49,535 nucleotides of DNA. It comes from Candidatus Parepulonipiscium sp. PG-Nuni2H_MBin01 (lineage in GTDB: Bacteria > Bacillota > Clostridia > Lachnospirales > Cellulosilyticaceae). The stretch covers positions 32,863 to 82,397 of the forward strand of contig MDJM01000012.1 in assembly GCA_001994995.1 (NCBI GenBank), read 5' to 3'. Below, in pieces: positions 1 to 8,352 of this stretch (the first letter of the stretch is position 1; every line of letters starts with the position of its first letter). A model generated the notes under the pieces. The model was given only the letters and a program-made list of their open reading frames with translations. It did not search any database and had not been told where the DNA came from. Position numbers and translations under genes: made by a program.

Positions 1-95
1 ATATCTTCACCAAAACTAGTTGCTCCCCATAATACTATTTTTTTGTTTTTATAAAACTCTATTTGTTTAGTTAAGTCAGCGTCTTTATCAGTCAT
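1..95 (-). CDS. Partial: second tandem copy of the capsular-synthesis / sulfotransferase-like protein (N-terminus only)
   Basis: This is the first 31 codons of a gene that runs off the left edge. The peptide begins MTDKDADLTKQ and reaches KIVLWGATSFGED, closely matching the start of the complete gene next to it (MTGKDTDLTKQ, then KIVLWGANDF). The start codon is at 95, with a GAGGT ribosome site a few bases before it. The leader and the upstream bases are also nearly identical to those of the neighbour, so this is a tandem duplicate, not a distant relative. The visible part is the beginning of a Rossmann-like nucleotide-binding module (WGA-S-FG). Confidence 0.8.
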   Translation of the reverse strand, partial: MTDKDADLTKQIEFYKNKKIVLWGATSFGED

Positions 96-190
96 AGTTT
101 ACCTCATTTTAAATATTTTTAGGCTAATTTATAGCCATGGGTTTTTGTAGTCTTCTTTTATATGTGGTCTCCATCGTGCTTTAAATTTTT
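21..190. repeat. Tandem duplication, left copy (matches 1353-1523)
   Basis: This stretch is nearly identical to 1353-1523 at an offset of about 1332 bases. Each copy covers the first codons of one sulfotransferase-like gene, its leader and ribosome site, and the last codons of the preceding copy. The pattern shows that genes of this family were duplicated head to tail. Identity was judged by eye. Confidence 0.8.
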
Positions 191-1427
191 CTATATCTGC
201 TTCGCTATAGAAGTGGTGCACATATGGTGCATCGAAGCATGCATCGAAATATTCTTGCGTGATGATTATTTCTTTTTTCGCGCGTTTATATGATTCTGCG
301 TATGATTTTTCTTCCCCGATATTACCGTTAACTAGCTCTGTAAATGGTTGTCCCTCCCCTCTTGATGTTGCAAATTCTGATAACTCTGGAATTATATCGT
401 TTAGCTTTTCTAGCTGGTATACAAATATTTCTAGACGACCTTCTTTTATTATTGTGTACCCTTTTTCTTTGTCAAATGGGTATGCTGTTATATTTAGTAT
501 ATCTTCTGCAAAGTTTTCTAGAAATGTTGTTATGTTTGGTTTATAGAGGCTATTGTTTGCTAATGTGTTGTTAGCTACTGTTAAATCAAAGAATGCTTGG
601 CTATTGAATTCTGTGGTGTAGAACGTATCTTTTAGCTGCTTAATTGCTTCTTCTGGGGTTTTATCTGAGTTATTTATATAGGCAATAAATTGGCCTAACC
701 ATTTATTATTTTTATTGATACACATATGAAGGTTTAATCTTTCATATGTGTTAGATAAATGCTGACTTAAGGGGTCTCTAACTGCTGTTATTACTTTTAT
801 AATAGGATCAGTCAATAAATCTATTTCAAACCTTTTACTAGAATGACAAATATTAACATAATTAACTTTACTTGCAGATAAAGTACGATTTAAAGTATGA
901 TCCCCTGTCTTAGGCGGTAAGCACAGCAATACTAAATTTGTAGGATTATTATCTATAGCCTCCAACATATCTAGATTCCATTTACATTGTTCTCTTTTTG
1001 CCCATAATTTTTGTTTAGATACATACCATGTTAATGTACTTGTATTTAACTCGTGTAATATATTTAAAGGAATCAATTGTAAATTTAACCAAGTATTTTG
1101 TGCAATAATATAGCCTGTAATCCCCATATTGTCCAACTGTTTACTTACTTCGTTAATACTAGATAATGATTCATTAGCAATAATAACCAATATATCATTA
1201 TTTCCTATATATAACTCCTCCAACTCCTTTGGGGATATTATAAGTATTCCTTCTACGTTGGTACCCCATTTTACTTTATTATTATCACAACATGCTAGTA
1301 TATCTATATTAAATTGTCTAAATAATGTTATAATTTCTATGCAAAAATCATTTGCTCCCCATAATACTATTTTTTTATTTTTATACAAATTCATCTGTTT
1401 AGTTAAGTCAGTGTCTTTACCAGTCAT
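129..1427 (-). CDS. Putative capsular polysaccharide synthesis family protein (Rossmann-like module + sulfotransferase-like domain)
   Basis: A 432-residue protein in two parts. Residues about 18-125 form a Rossmann-like module (KIVLWGANDF, then ACCDNN), as seen in PglD-type sugar acetyltransferase N-termini. From about residue 163 it resembles the 'putative capsular polysaccharide synthesis' family, which is distantly related to sulfotransferases. LPPKTGDHTL looks like the phosphosulfate-binding loop, and TAVRDPLSQHLS like the second PAPS-binding region. AYPFDKEKGY near residue 318 is typical of the family. The substrate is unknown; a role in modifying a surface glycan or glycosylated flagellin is inferred from the locus. 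The gene sits at the 3' end of the fucose genes and is followed by a second copy. Confidence 0.65.
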   Translation of the reverse strand: MTGKDTDLTKQMNLYKNKKIVLWGANDFCIEIITLFRQFNIDILACCDNNKVKWGTNVEGILIISPKELEELYIGNNDILVIIANESLSSINEVSKQLDNMGITGYIIAQNTWLNLQLIPLNILHELNTSTLTWYVSKQKLWAKREQCKWNLDMLEAIDNNPTNLVLLCLPPKTGDHTLNRTLSASKVNYVNICHSSKRFEIDLLTDPIIKVITAVRDPLSQHLSNTYERLNLHMCINKNNKWLGQFIAYINNSDKTPEEAIKQLKDTFYTTEFNSQAFFDLTVANNTLANNSLYKPNITTFLENFAEDILNITAYPFDKEKGYTIIKEGRLEIFVYQLEKLNDIIPELSEFATSRGEGQPFTELVNGNIGEEKSYAESYKRAKKEIIITQEYFDACFDAPYVHHFYSEADIEKFKARWRPHIKEDYKNPWL

Positions 1428-1523
1428 AGTTTACCTCATTTTAAATATTTGTAGGCTAATTTATAGCCCTGGGTTTTTGTAGTTTCGTTTTATATGTGAT
1501 TTCCATCGTGCTTTAAATTTTTC
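1353..1523. repeat. Tandem duplication, right copy (matches 21-190)
   Basis: Partner of the repeat at 21-190. It includes the start of the complete sulfotransferase-like gene and, upstream of it, the C-terminal end of another copy that is otherwise missing. The arrangement is what unequal crossing over between tandem copies would leave. Confidence 0.8.
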
Positions 1524-1556
1524 TATTTTAGGTGCTCGCTCTATCTTATCAATTAT
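1461..1556 (-). pseudogene. C-terminal remnant of a third copy of the sulfotransferase-like gene
   Basis: Read on the minus strand, the stretch gives a short open frame that includes IEKFKARWKSHIKRNYKNP and ends GL-stop. The complete copy ends IEKFKARWRPHIKEDYKNP, then WL-stop. Only about 31 codons remain, beginning directly after the stop of the GDP-fucose synthase gene, with no start codon. It is therefore the tail of a deleted copy, left between fcl and the surviving gene. Confidence 0.8.
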
Positions 1557-1560
1557 TTAG

Positions 1561-2484
1561 CTATATTAGTATTTCTAAATACCACTTATATGTTTTTTCA
1601 ATACCTTCTATTAAATCCACCTTATGATACCAACCTAAATCATGCAATTTAGACACATCAAGCAACTTTCTAGGAGTTCCATCTGGCTTACTAACATCAA
1701 ACACAAGTTCACCGCTATAACCAACAACATTCTTTATAATCTCAGCTAGTTGCCTTATAGACACTTCAACGCCAGTACCAATATTTAAAAAGTTGGCTGC
1801 ATCATAATTCTCCATAATACATATACAAGCTTCAGCCATATCCTTTACATAAAGAAACTCCCTTAAAGGCTCCCCAGAACCCCACACTTCAACAGTAGGG
1901 CTATTATTTAACTTAGCCTCATGTATCTTTCTTAATAAAGCAGGTAACACATGCGAACTTTCTAAATCAAAATTATCATTAGGCCCATATAAATTAGTGG
2001 GCATAACACTTATAAAATTTGCGCCATACTGCCTATTATAAAACTCACACATCTTTAGTCCAGCAATTTTAGCAATAGCATAAGCCTCATTAGTTGGTTC
2101 CAACTCACCTGTAAGTAAATATTCTTCAGCCATAGGTTGAGGACACATTTTTGGATATATACATGAGCTACCAAGAAACAATAATTTTTTCACACCAGAC
2201 TTATAGGCAGCATCAATTACATTACATTGTATCTGTAAATTATTCATTATAAATTCAGCAGGATAAGTATTATTCGCCTGAATTCCACCAACATGAGCTG
2301 CTGCAAGAAATATATATTGAGGTTTTTCTTCCATAAAAAAATCCAATACAGCTGATTGATTTCGCAAATCTAATTCGTTCCTAGTCATAGTGATTATATT
2401 TGTATATCCTTGCTCTTGTAAGCACTCCAATATATGCGAACCTACAAGACCTCGATGTCCTGCTACATAAATTTTACCTTCCAA
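1561..2484 (-). CDS. fcl: GDP-L-fucose synthase
   Basis: 307 residues, the usual length. It converts GDP-4-keto-6-deoxy-mannose to GDP-L-fucose by 3,5-epimerisation and NADPH reduction in the cytoplasm. The N-terminus has the dinucleotide motif [10 protein letters not shown]. The short-chain dehydrogenase catalytic set is visible as GSSCIYP and YAIAKIAG (Tyr-x-x-x-Lys). The gene starts 16 bases after the end of gmd, whose product is its substrate, so the pair makes GDP-fucose for the GT10 transferase just upstream. Confidence 0.95.
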   Translation of the reverse strand: MEGKIYVAGHRGLVGSHILECLQEQGYTNIITMTRNELDLRNQSAVLDFFMEEKPQYIFLAAAHVGGIQANNTYPAEFIMNNLQIQCNVIDAAYKSGVKKLLFLGSSCIYPKMCPQPMAEEYLLTGELEPTNEAYAIAKIAGLKMCEFYNRQYGANFISVMPTNLYGPNDNFDLESSHVLPALLRKIHEAKLNNSPTVEVWGSGEPLREFLYVKDMAEACICIMENYDAANFLNIGTGVEVSIRQLAEIIKNVVGYSGELVFDVSKPDGTPRKLLDVSKLHDLGWYHKVDLIEGIEKTYKWYLEILI

Positions 2485-2500
2485 ATAATACCCTCCCTTC

Positions 2501-3562
2501 CTATGATTTTAAATATTCCTCTATACTTAATCCTAAAATTTCTTTTAGATCGCTATCAACCATCATATACACCAATTGTTCAAAGTCAACCTTACGTACC
2601 CAATTTAGTTCTTTCTCTGCTTTTGTACAATCGCCCCATAGCATATCAACTTCAGTCGGTCTAAAATATCTTGGATTTATATCCACCAATAGTTTTCCAG
2701 TAGATTTATCGTATCCTTTTTCATCTACTCCTATACCCGTCCATTCTATTTCAATTCCTAGTTTATTAAATGCGCTCTCTACAAATTCACGTACTGTATG
2801 AGTTTCATTACTTGCGATAACATAATCTCTAGGCTTATCCTGCTGCAACATAAGCCACATAGCTTCTACATAATCTCCAGCAAATCCCCAATCACGTTTT
2901 GCATCCATATTTCCTAGCGATAATTTTTCCTGATTACCTGCCAATATATTTGCAACTGCACGTGTAATTTTCCTTGTTACAAACGTTTCTCCACGTCTTG
3001 GAGATTCATGGTTAAATAAAATTCCATTACATGCATAAAGATTATATGCTTCTCTGTAATTTACCGTAATCCAGTAGGCATATAATTTTGCTACGCCATA
3101 TGGGCTTTTTGGGTAAAATGGAGTTAATTCATTTTGTGGAGCTGTCTCTGGAAGTCCTCCAAATAGCTCTGAAGTTGAAGCTTGATAGAACTTACAGTTG
3201 ATTTTAGATTCTCTTATAGCATCCAATAATCTTAGTGTTCCAATCCCTGTAGTCTCTGCTGTATATTCAGGTACTTCAAATGATACAGCCACATGGGATT
3301 GTGCTGCTAAGTTATAAATTTCATCTGGTTTTATTCGTTCAACTAGTCTATTTAGATTACTAGAATCCGTTAAGTCTCCATAATGAAGAAATAATGTTTT
3401 ATTGCCTATAGACTTATCTTCAAATAGGTGATCTATTCTATTTGTACTAATTTGGCTATGGCGACGAATTATTCCATGTACTTCATATCCTTTAGTTAAA
3501 AGAAATTCTGTTAAGTAAGAACCGTCTTGCCCTGTTATTCCTGTTATTAATGCTTTTTTCAT
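2501..3562 (-). CDS. gmd: GDP-mannose 4,6-dehydratase
   Basis: 353 residues, the normal length. It makes GDP-4-keto-6-deoxy-mannose from GDP-mannose, the first step to GDP-fucose. Motifs seen: [15 protein letters not shown] (NADP-binding loop), ASTSELFG (catalytic Ser/Thr and Glu region), [15 protein letters not shown] (Tyr-x-x-x-Lys) and [16 protein letters not shown], a Gmd signature. It lies between the fucosyltransferase and fcl in one minus-strand operon. Confidence 0.96.
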   Translation of the reverse strand: MKKALITGITGQDGSYLTEFLLTKGYEVHGIIRRHSQISTNRIDHLFEDKSIGNKTLFLHYGDLTDSSNLNRLVERIKPDEIYNLAAQSHVAVSFEVPEYTAETTGIGTLRLLDAIRESKINCKFYQASTSELFGGLPETAPQNELTPFYPKSPYGVAKLYAYWITVNYREAYNLYACNGILFNHESPRRGETFVTRKITRAVANILAGNQEKLSLGNMDAKRDWGFAGDYVEAMWLMLQQDKPRDYVIASNETHTVREFVESAFNKLGIEIEWTGIGVDEKGYDKSTGKLLVDINPRYFRPTEVDMLWGDCTKAEKELNWVRKVDFEQLVYMMVDSDLKEILGLSIEEYLKS

Positions 3563-3593
3563 TTACTATATTCTCCTTAGATAAAACTTAACA

Positions 3594-4562
3594 TTATACT
3601 TTTATTACATCTAATATACCTTTTGCTAAAAACGCTGCTCTTTGACTTTCCTTAGATATTCTTCCACGAACATACTTCTCAGTTCTACACCCCTGAATTA
3701 AAGACTGATCAAATATATTATACATAAAATTCTCTAAATTTAATCTAAGCTGTTTTTGGTTATCTAGTTGCATAGGAGAAAAACAAGGTTCTGTTATCAT
3801 TTTAATAAATAAATCATCATTATTATCGATTCTTTTAACTACTTCTATAATCTCATCCATAGTATTATATTTATGACAATTAATAAAGGCGTTTTCATTA
3901 AATTCATTTGCTACGCAAGGATCTCCCCAATAAATAGGAATAGTTTTAGCTGCAAAAGCTTGCAATAACTTTTCAGTAGTATACCCTGGAGTAGTCGAGT
4001 TCTCACAAGCTATACTAAATTTATAGTTGCACTGGAAATTATATTTAGAATCGCTAAAATTATTATATCTATCTCCTATAGGTCCACCTATATTATTACG
4101 ATGCCTTCCGCCTGAATCTACTTTTTTATAATTACTCAACCTATCAAAGAATTTATCTCTAAAAGGGTGTACACAGTTACCATTAGTATAAATAAAGTTA
4201 CAAAAATTTGTTTTACTTTCTAAAAGAGTTTCATTATCTAAGTGTTTAACTAAAGCTAAATCATAGCCATTATAGCCAACATAATGTGGATATCTACAAT
4301 ATCTATCGCCAAAATTTATATAATGAAATCCAATTCCATAATCACATATATTAAAGTCTGGAACAACATTTTCTCCTGTATAAAAAATTTTAATACAATC
4401 ATAACTTAAATGTTCCTTACCAAAAGGTCCATAAATAAGAAAGTCTGGCTCATTGCTTATAATTAAGTCATAGCGTTCTTTTAATTGGGTAAAAATAGGA
4501 AAATTATTCAGATCAAACATCCTAGAAAAATCTACAAATTTTAAATTAATTTTTTCTTTCAT
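3594..4562 (-). CDS. GT10 family fucosyltransferase
   Basis: 322 residues from the start chosen here. ATG at 4562 has AGAGGA at the right distance; a start at 4625 would overlap the preceding gene by 23 bases and add 21 residues that do not look like the family. The alpha-1,3/1,4-fucosyltransferase signature is clear: SIACENSTTPGYTTEKLLQ followed by AFAAKTIPIYWGDP. It should transfer fucose from GDP-fucose to a surface glycan. The donor genes gmd and fcl follow directly. The acceptor is unknown. Confidence 0.88.
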   Translation of the reverse strand: MKEKINLKFVDFSRMFDLNNFPIFTQLKERYDLIISNEPDFLIYGPFGKEHLSYDCIKIFYTGENVVPDFNICDYGIGFHYINFGDRYCRYPHYVGYNGYDLALVKHLDNETLLESKTNFCNFIYTNGNCVHPFRDKFFDRLSNYKKVDSGGRHRNNIGGPIGDRYNNFSDSKYNFQCNYKFSIACENSTTPGYTTEKLLQAFAAKTIPIYWGDPCVANEFNENAFINCHKYNTMDEIIEVVKRIDNNDDLFIKMITEPCFSPMQLDNQKQLRLNLENFMYNIFDQSLIQGCRTEKYVRGRISKESQRAAFLAKGILDVIKV

Positions 4563-4602
4563 AGTGTATCCTCTTTTCTTTAATGGCAAAGTATTATTTA
4601 TA

Positions 4603-5985
4603 TTAACTATCCAAAATTTCTGCAATAAGCCACGTTCCTTTTAATATTCTGCCATCTACTGGCTTATAAAGTTTAAATGTATATCCTATATTCCAACTTT
4701 CTATAATAGGTTTTAATGAAAAAAAATCATTAATATTTGAAGAAATATTTAATAATATAATAGGCTGTTGCTTACATATCGTATTTTTAGCTCCTTCTAA
4801 AACCTTTAATTCATCTCCTCCAACATTTATCTTTACCAAACCTACTTCTATACTATGTGAACTAACATATTCATCTAGTGTAGAAACCCGCACATTTTCT
4901 ATTTTATAATTATTAAAACCTCTATCCTCATCTGTCACCTCATTAATATGACCTGACGAATAATTTAAAATCTCCCCCCCTCCTTCATTCAAATTATCCA
5001 ATGCCATATGTTCAGCAGTAACATTTTTTATATTATTTAACCTTATTGTGAGTTGTAATAAATCAAAGTTGCTCTTTACCGGTTCAAAAGTGTAAATTTG
5101 ATTACTTTCTAGTTCATTAAAAATCAATATAGAATCTCCTATAAACCCCCCAATATCAATAATACTCTTACTCTTGACCTTATAAAGAGTCTTTACTTCT
5201 TTTAATCCATGGTGATAATAAAATACCGCCGAATCAAAATTATTACATGGCAGCTGGTAGTGTTTATATGCAAATAAATTTGGCTTAATTTCTATAATTT
5301 TATCCGAAAATTCATTTTTTAATTTTAAATATTGCTCTTGTTGGGTAATACAGTCTATATTTATATATTCGTTTACAAAGTGTTTAAATTTGGAAGCAGA
5401 ACAGTTGTATACTCTTAATAATATATTATTTACCAGTTTTATAGATTCATCATCAAAGCCAGAAATAAAAATATAAAATTTTTCTATCCAATCTCGCTTT
5501 AATATAAATTGAGTAAATTGATGATTCAACATTGCTTCTGCTTTGCTATAAAAATATAATACTTTATTTTCCATACTGTACAAAACTCTATTACCTTTAA
5601 TTTTCCATTTATCTTCTATTTTATTGTACTCTGTCATAGGAAAAATATTTAAAATAATATTATTCCTATCAAGCTCAGTCTGTATTTCATGCTGCATTTG
5701 AATAATAGTAGTGTAATTAGATGCAGCCAAGATAATACTGTAGACTTTACAGTTATTTTCTAAAATGTGGCTTTTATATTTAGATATATTAATAATAGGA
5801 ACATCTCTTATTACATTTTTTGTCTCATCGTTACACATATTATTAGAAACAATAAAATACTTTATCCTATTCCTTAGTATGGAAGATAAAAAACTTTGTC
5901 CTAGCCCTCCTATACCATATATACTTACTGCGCTATTATCCATCTCTTGAGTAAAATCCTCTTCTGTGGTAAATACTTTTATCAT
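4603..5985 (-). CDS. FkbM family methyltransferase with N-terminal Rossmann-like module
   Basis: 460 residues. The N-terminal part (about 15-115) holds a Rossmann-like module with VSIYGIGGLGQSFLSSIL. The C-terminal half is an FkbM-type SAM-dependent O-methyltransferase: SIIDIGGFIGDS (SAM motif I), IYTFEPVKSNFDLL (motif II) and VKINVGGDELKVLEGA (the usual form is KIDVEG, so the Glu is changed to Gly). It likely methylates a sugar hydroxyl. A G7 run (4974-4980) lies inside the coding sequence and reads in frame as part of EGGGEI; its length would control the frame. Confidence 0.78.
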   Translation of the reverse strand: MIKVFTTEEDFTQEMDNSAVSIYGIGGLGQSFLSSILRNRIKYFIVSNNMCNDETKNVIRDVPIINISKYKSHILENNCKVYSIILAASNYTTIIQMQHEIQTELDRNNIILNIFPMTEYNKIEDKWKIKGNRVLYSMENKVLYFYSKAEAMLNHQFTQFILKRDWIEKFYIFISGFDDESIKLVNNILLRVYNCSASKFKHFVNEYINIDCITQQEQYLKLKNEFSDKIIEIKPNLFAYKHYQLPCNNFDSAVFYYHHGLKEVKTLYKVKSKSIIDIGGFIGDSILIFNELESNQIYTFEPVKSNFDLLQLTIRLNNIKNVTAEHMALDNLNEGGGEILNYSSGHINEVTDEDRGFNNYKIENVRVSTLDEYVSSHSIEVGLVKINVGGDELKVLEGAKNTICKQQPIILLNISSNINDFFSLKPIIESWNIGYTFKLYKPVDGRILKGTWLIAEILDS

Positions 5986-6013
5986 ACTTAAATCTCCATT
6001 TTGCTATTTGATT

Positions 6014-6322
6014 TTAAATTATTATATTTATTTGTAATACTGTATCCACATAATGATAACTATAATGTCTTAAATACAGTTTATATTCAGGCACTAATGA
6101 TTTTACATACATGGGAAGCTCAAAAATATCTTGTGGTTTATGATATATACTAATAGCCAATTGTGGTTTATATTTTTTTATAATTTGTTTAGCTCCCATT
6201 AAAGCTTGCAATTCTGCTCCTTCAATATCCATCTTTATAAAAGTAACTTCTGTATCCCTTAAAACATTATCTAAACTATCTACATTTATAGTCCCCCCCT
6301 TTTTAGTATACAATAACAACAT
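6014..6322 (-). pseudogene. FkbM methyltransferase C-terminal fragment
   Basis: About 102 codons matching only the C-terminal part of FkbM methyltransferases: GTINVDSLDNVL, then FIKMDIEGAELQALMGAK, then KPQLAISIYHKPQDI. The SAM-binding motif I half is missing, and the expected length is about 230 residues or more. Homology begins right after a G7 run (6293-6299), and the bases before it give only short frames. It is best read as the tail of a broken gene. Translation of the fragment from the ATG at 6322 cannot be excluded. Confidence 0.72.
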
Positions 6323-6427
6323 TTACATAAAACCATTTATATATACTAACTTATCATAGCTTCTTCTATGGTTTGTTTAAAAATACAATTTTCAGTCTTG
6401 ACTAATATATTTTTGCCTCCCAATAAC

Positions 6428-7654
6428 TTAAATATTTAAAACTACATAACACATCTTATCTTGATTTAACTTATCTTTTGCCTCTAAGCAAAACCTATTT
6501 AATATAAAAATATAATCCTTGTTATGTGAACACATATTGTAATTAAATACTGGCTTTCCTAAAAAACTATTATGTTGCAGTTCTAGTTCATCGTCTACAA
6601 AGCCTAATACTTTTTCTTCTATATTATATTCCACAAATATATCATAAGTTTTTTCTGCTGCTCTGCTAGTAGAATAGATATAATATCCGCTATACCTATT
6701 TGACTTAACTAACTCTCTAAACTTGCTAATTTCTATAATGGTATAATCAGACATAAAATAATCAGATATAGGATTTAACAATATACCTAACTTATAGTCA
6801 ATAAGCAAATCAACATCCACACAATTAGCTACTTTTACTAATAATTCTCTTAACTCCACATTCCCCTGTTGTAAAGAGCTAAGTAAATGTAATTTAAGAA
6901 TTTCATTTAACTCCTTTAAACAATTAGTGTGTAAAAACTTTAATTTTTCTGCCTTAGAAATCATTAAATTATCAGTCCAACACCTAACAGCATCATTAAT
7001 TTGCTGGAAATCAAATTCATAATAATTATGACCCTTACGATAATAATAAGTATTCTCCGTTAAAGCATAAAATACCTTAGCGCAAACCATAACTTTCACT
7101 AAAAAAACAGGATCTTCTCCCCATTGATAATCTGGAAAACGAATGTTATTTAAGTTTAGAAAATCTAAAGAGTATATAAATCTAGTAAAGCCTCCATTAC
7201 ATTGAACATTTTTATATTCCATTAGTCCGCTCTGCTTAAAATAATTTAATTCATCTCTATTATTTCTAGGAACTCCATCTGCTGTAAGAAAATGCATACT
7301 TCCACCACATATAACTACATTATTATTAACAGCATTATCATACATATTCTTCAAAGTATTATTACTAGGATACTTATCATCACTATCCATAAAAGCAATA
7401 AATTCTCCTTTAGCAATATTTAAGCCAATATTTCTAGCTTTTGCCGCACCTTGATTCTCTTGATAAAATAATCTTATTCTGTTATCTTTTCCCTGATAGC
7501 CTTCTAAAATTTTTTGTGAGTTATCAGTAGAACCGTCATTAATACAAATCACTTCTATATTTTTTAATGTTTGTGATAATACACTATCTAAACATTCTTT
7601 TAAATACTTTTCTCTATTATAAATTGGAACTATAACAGAAATTTTTACACTCAT
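6428..7654 (-). CDS. GT2 glycosyltransferase with C-terminal Rossmann-like module
   Basis: 408 residues. The N-terminus is a GT-A fold transferase of family 2: KISVIVPIYNREKYLKECL, INDGSTD (about 38-44) and the metal-binding DSDD (about 90-93). Residues about 305-408 are a separate module (YYIYSTSRAAEKTYDIF, then VLGFVDDELELQ) resembling the Rossmann-like domain seen elsewhere in the locus, though its glycine loop is degenerate. The ribosome site AAAGGAG overlaps the stop of the small ORF just upstream, so the two are translationally close. It likely adds one sugar to a surface or flagellar glycan. Confidence 0.85.
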   Translation of the reverse strand: MSVKISVIVPIYNREKYLKECLDSVLSQTLKNIEVICINDGSTDNSQKILEGYQGKDNRIRLFYQENQGAAKARNIGLNIAKGEFIAFMDSDDKYPSNNTLKNMYDNAVNNNVVICGGSMHFLTADGVPRNNRDELNYFKQSGLMEYKNVQCNGGFTRFIYSLDFLNLNNIRFPDYQWGEDPVFLVKVMVCAKVFYALTENTYYYRKGHNYYEFDFQQINDAVRCWTDNLMISKAEKLKFLHTNCLKELNEILKLHLLSSLQQGNVELRELLVKVANCVDVDLLIDYKLGILLNPISDYFMSDYTIIEISKFRELVKSNRYSGYYIYSTSRAAEKTYDIFVEYNIEEKVLGFVDDELELQHNSFLGKPVFNYNMCSHNKDYIFILNRFCLEAKDKLNQDKMCYVVLNI

Positions 7655-7666
7655 TCCTATACTCCT

Positions 7667-8027
7667 TTACGGCTTATTTTCATTACTTGCTAAAGATAAT
7701 GAATTAAATATTACTGGTAACCCAGTTTTACTATTCTTAACTATATCATATATAAGTTTAGCTGAGTCCATACTAGTAATTATAAAAATAGTATTATTAT
7801 TCTTATTATAATGCTCATAACTAAATACCCTCTTATTAGCAAATAGTACTCCCTGCTTATCCGGATTATTATCAATAAAACCAACTATCTGCTTATCAAA
7901 TCCTTTATCTACTAATAATTCACATACACGTTCACCAATTTCAGCGGCCCCCCAAATATATACATCCCCCCCGGCTACTTTTTAGTAAATCTGTAATCTC
8001 TTCAATATTCCAAGCTTTATAATCCAT
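7667..8027 (-). pseudogene. Stand-alone Rossmann-like ORF, frameshifted at a G7 tract (possibly phase variable)
   Basis: ATG at 8027 has a GGGAG ribosome site and begins MDYKAWNIEEITDLLKSSRG. At the G7 run (C7 at 7966-7972 on plus) the frame breaks: as written it continues for 8 codons and stops. In the next frame the protein resumes as GDVYIWGAAEIGERV, GFIDNNPDKQG and IFIITSMDSAKLIYD, and ends NENKP at 7667. Removing one G would give a single protein of about 119 residues with an intact G-x-x-x-x-G loop and FIDNN strand. The rest of the frame is undamaged, so a slippery-tract switch or a sequencing error are both possible. Confidence 0.7.
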
Positions 8028-8327
8028 ACTTCAACTCCCATTTTAAAATAGTTTTTCCTAAATTCTTAGACATATCGCGGTCAAATGAACATCTTCAATA
8101 CAACGTAAATAGCATAAAATTCCAGTATTATTAGAAATAACATCATCAGTACTAATTACAAATAAAGCGTCATCTTCAATACATAATGTATAATTTAATA
8201 TCGGTTTAATAGAAATTAAATTCCCTTATTTTTCAAGTCTCCCATCAATAAAATCAAATAATTTATCCTCTAATCCATGTTCCCTAAATACACTAGCCCA
8301 CAATTGATTAACATTTATAGTAGTATC
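8017..8327 (-). pseudogene. Decayed remnant: Rossmann-like module joined to a TarJ C-terminus
   Basis: On the minus strand one frame reads VNQLWASVFREHGLEDKLFD, then FIDGRLEK, an internal stop, then ISIKPILNYTLCIEDDALFV, resembling the C-terminal module of the neighbouring glycosyltransferases. It runs on into GILCYLRCIEDVHL and, after a frameshift, DMSKNLGKTILKWE. The last part matches the end of the intact TarJ-like gene (RIRCVADIHF, then FGKTILKWEI). The stop, the frameshift and the lack of upstream homology show a dead, chimeric leftover of an earlier gene order. Confidence 0.7.
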
Positions 8328-8352
8328 CTATAGCAATTTGGATTTTTCCAAC

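Larger units (their letters stand above)
7655..8352. other. Gene-poor 698-base stretch holding two broken genes
   Basis: No intact gene lies here. The stretch holds the frameshifted Rossmann ORF (7667-8027) and the Rossmann/TarJ remnant (8017-8327). The few bases at 8328-8352 before the end of the GT2 gene show nothing recognisable. Confidence 0.75.

Noticed and set aside
6323..6427. Short frame containing LLGGKNILVKTENCIFKQTI between GT2 and the FkbM fragment
   Set aside because: About 29 codons with stops on both sides, no start or ribosome site; may be debris of a glycan gene but no family can be named.
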